Source: CAYSRM01 sp964543205
GTDB taxonomy: Bacteria; Verrucomicrobiota; Kiritimatiellia; UBA8416; CAYSRM01
Length of the DNA: 15,146 nucleotides
Direction: 5' to 3'
Assembly: GCA_964543205.1 (NCBI GenBank)
Contig: CAZIXB010000027.1
Location: forward strand, 1 to 15,146
Of the stretch, positions 14,929-15,146 are shown one piece after another. The translations under genes and the position numbers were made by a program. The notes below the pieces were generated by a model, which saw nothing but the letters and a program-made list of their open reading frames with translations, ran no database searches and was not told the origin of the DNA. Every line of letters starts with the position of its first letter. Position 1 is the stretch's first letter.

Positions 14929-15007
14929 TTAACCCGCATATCTCACAGAATTCCCGCTGCAAGCGCGGATAGCGCCACTACGAAATCCTGTGAGATATGC
15001 GGGTTAA
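14929..15007. repeat. dispersed repeat, head-to-head pair (palindromic unit)
   Basis: Two arms are perfectly complementary over 20 bases: ttaacccgcatatctcacag (14929-14948) and its complement (14988-15007), separated by 39 bases. Each arm is one copy of the same repeat found singly at 11631-11681 and 13191-13241, so this is an inverted pair whose inner parts overlap. It stands between the stop of the acyltransferase-like gene (15016) and the DUF6941-like gene. As RNA it would form a long hairpin and could end or protect transcripts. Confidence 0.85.
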
Positions 15008-15015
15008 TTGCCCAA

Positions 15016-15146
15016 TCAGGCTGTTTCCCATTCCTTCAAAGATTGCATTATGAAATCAACAACATTTTTCTGAGTCTCTTTTTCGTTTTTCACTTCCATG
15101 GCTTCTCCGAATCTGAAATGAACTTTCCTTTCCCTTCTAAGCGGTC
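15016..15146 (-). CDS. C-terminal part of an acyltransferase-like protein (partial)
   Basis: A minus-strand frame runs in from the right edge and stops at 15016-15018 (tga). The 43 visible codons end ...VVDFIMQSLKEWETA and begin PLRRERKVHFRFGEAMEV. The pattern basic cluster, hydrophobic strand, FGE and a final amphipathic helix is that of the end of PlsC-type 1-acyl-glycerol-phosphate acyltransferases. The conserved catalytic motifs lie outside the window, so the family call is tentative. The stop is 9 bases before the palindromic repeat, which may serve as its 3' end. Confidence 0.5.
   Translation of the reverse strand, partial: PLRRERKVHFRFGEAMEVKNEKETQKNVVDFIMQSLKEWETA

Noticed and set aside
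14929..15007. CRISPR-like repeat pair
   Set aside because: The copies are inverted, not direct, with no regular spacers and no cas genes; a palindromic dispersed repeat explains it better.

Overview
The window reads as chromosomal DNA of a Gram-negative-type, probably uncultured bacterium. An ExbB/ExbD inner-membrane motor, several signal-peptide-bearing periplasmic proteins, a PEGA-plus-lectin-like protein and a DUF6941-like gene suggest a PVC-superphylum relative (Lentisphaerae/Kiritimatiellota-like). That placement rests on gene style, not on a marker gene, and is tentative. No rRNA, tRNA, CRISPR array, integrase or transposase gene was seen.

Layout. (1) 1-5387, plus strand: ExbB-family channel, two ExbD-family proteins, a TonB-like membrane anchor fused to a von Willebrand A (vWA) domain, a small exported protein, and a large exported coiled-coil/PEGA/LecA-like protein. 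The first four are tightly packed and look like one energy-transducing envelope complex. (2) 5543-7584, plus strand: a YchF-like protein that has lost its GTPase motifs, a small beta-carbonic-anhydrase-like protein and an AEC-family permease, packed as an operon. (3) 7627-11450, minus strand, transcribed Na/Pi cotransporter -> PhoU-domain protein -> PhoR-like sensor kinase: a phosphate uptake and signalling unit without a response regulator or Pst transporter in view. (4) 11451-12074: a 624-base stretch without a convincing gene, holding one copy of a dispersed repeat, an SD-plus-mini-ORF and a terminator-like hairpin. (5) 12075-15146, minus strand: a partial acyltransferase-like C-terminus, a DUF6941-like protein, alanine racemase and a membrane-anchored protein with a duplicated C-terminal helical unit.

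The most distinctive non-coding signal is a ~51-base repeat present as two single copies (near 11631-11681 and 13191-13241) and one head-to-head pair with perfect 20-base arms (14929-15007). One single copy produces a spurious N-terminal extension on the gene at 12075-13154. The most distinctive coding signals are the TonB-anchor/vWA protein in an ExbB-ExbD-ExbD operon and the nucleotide-binding-dead YchF relative.
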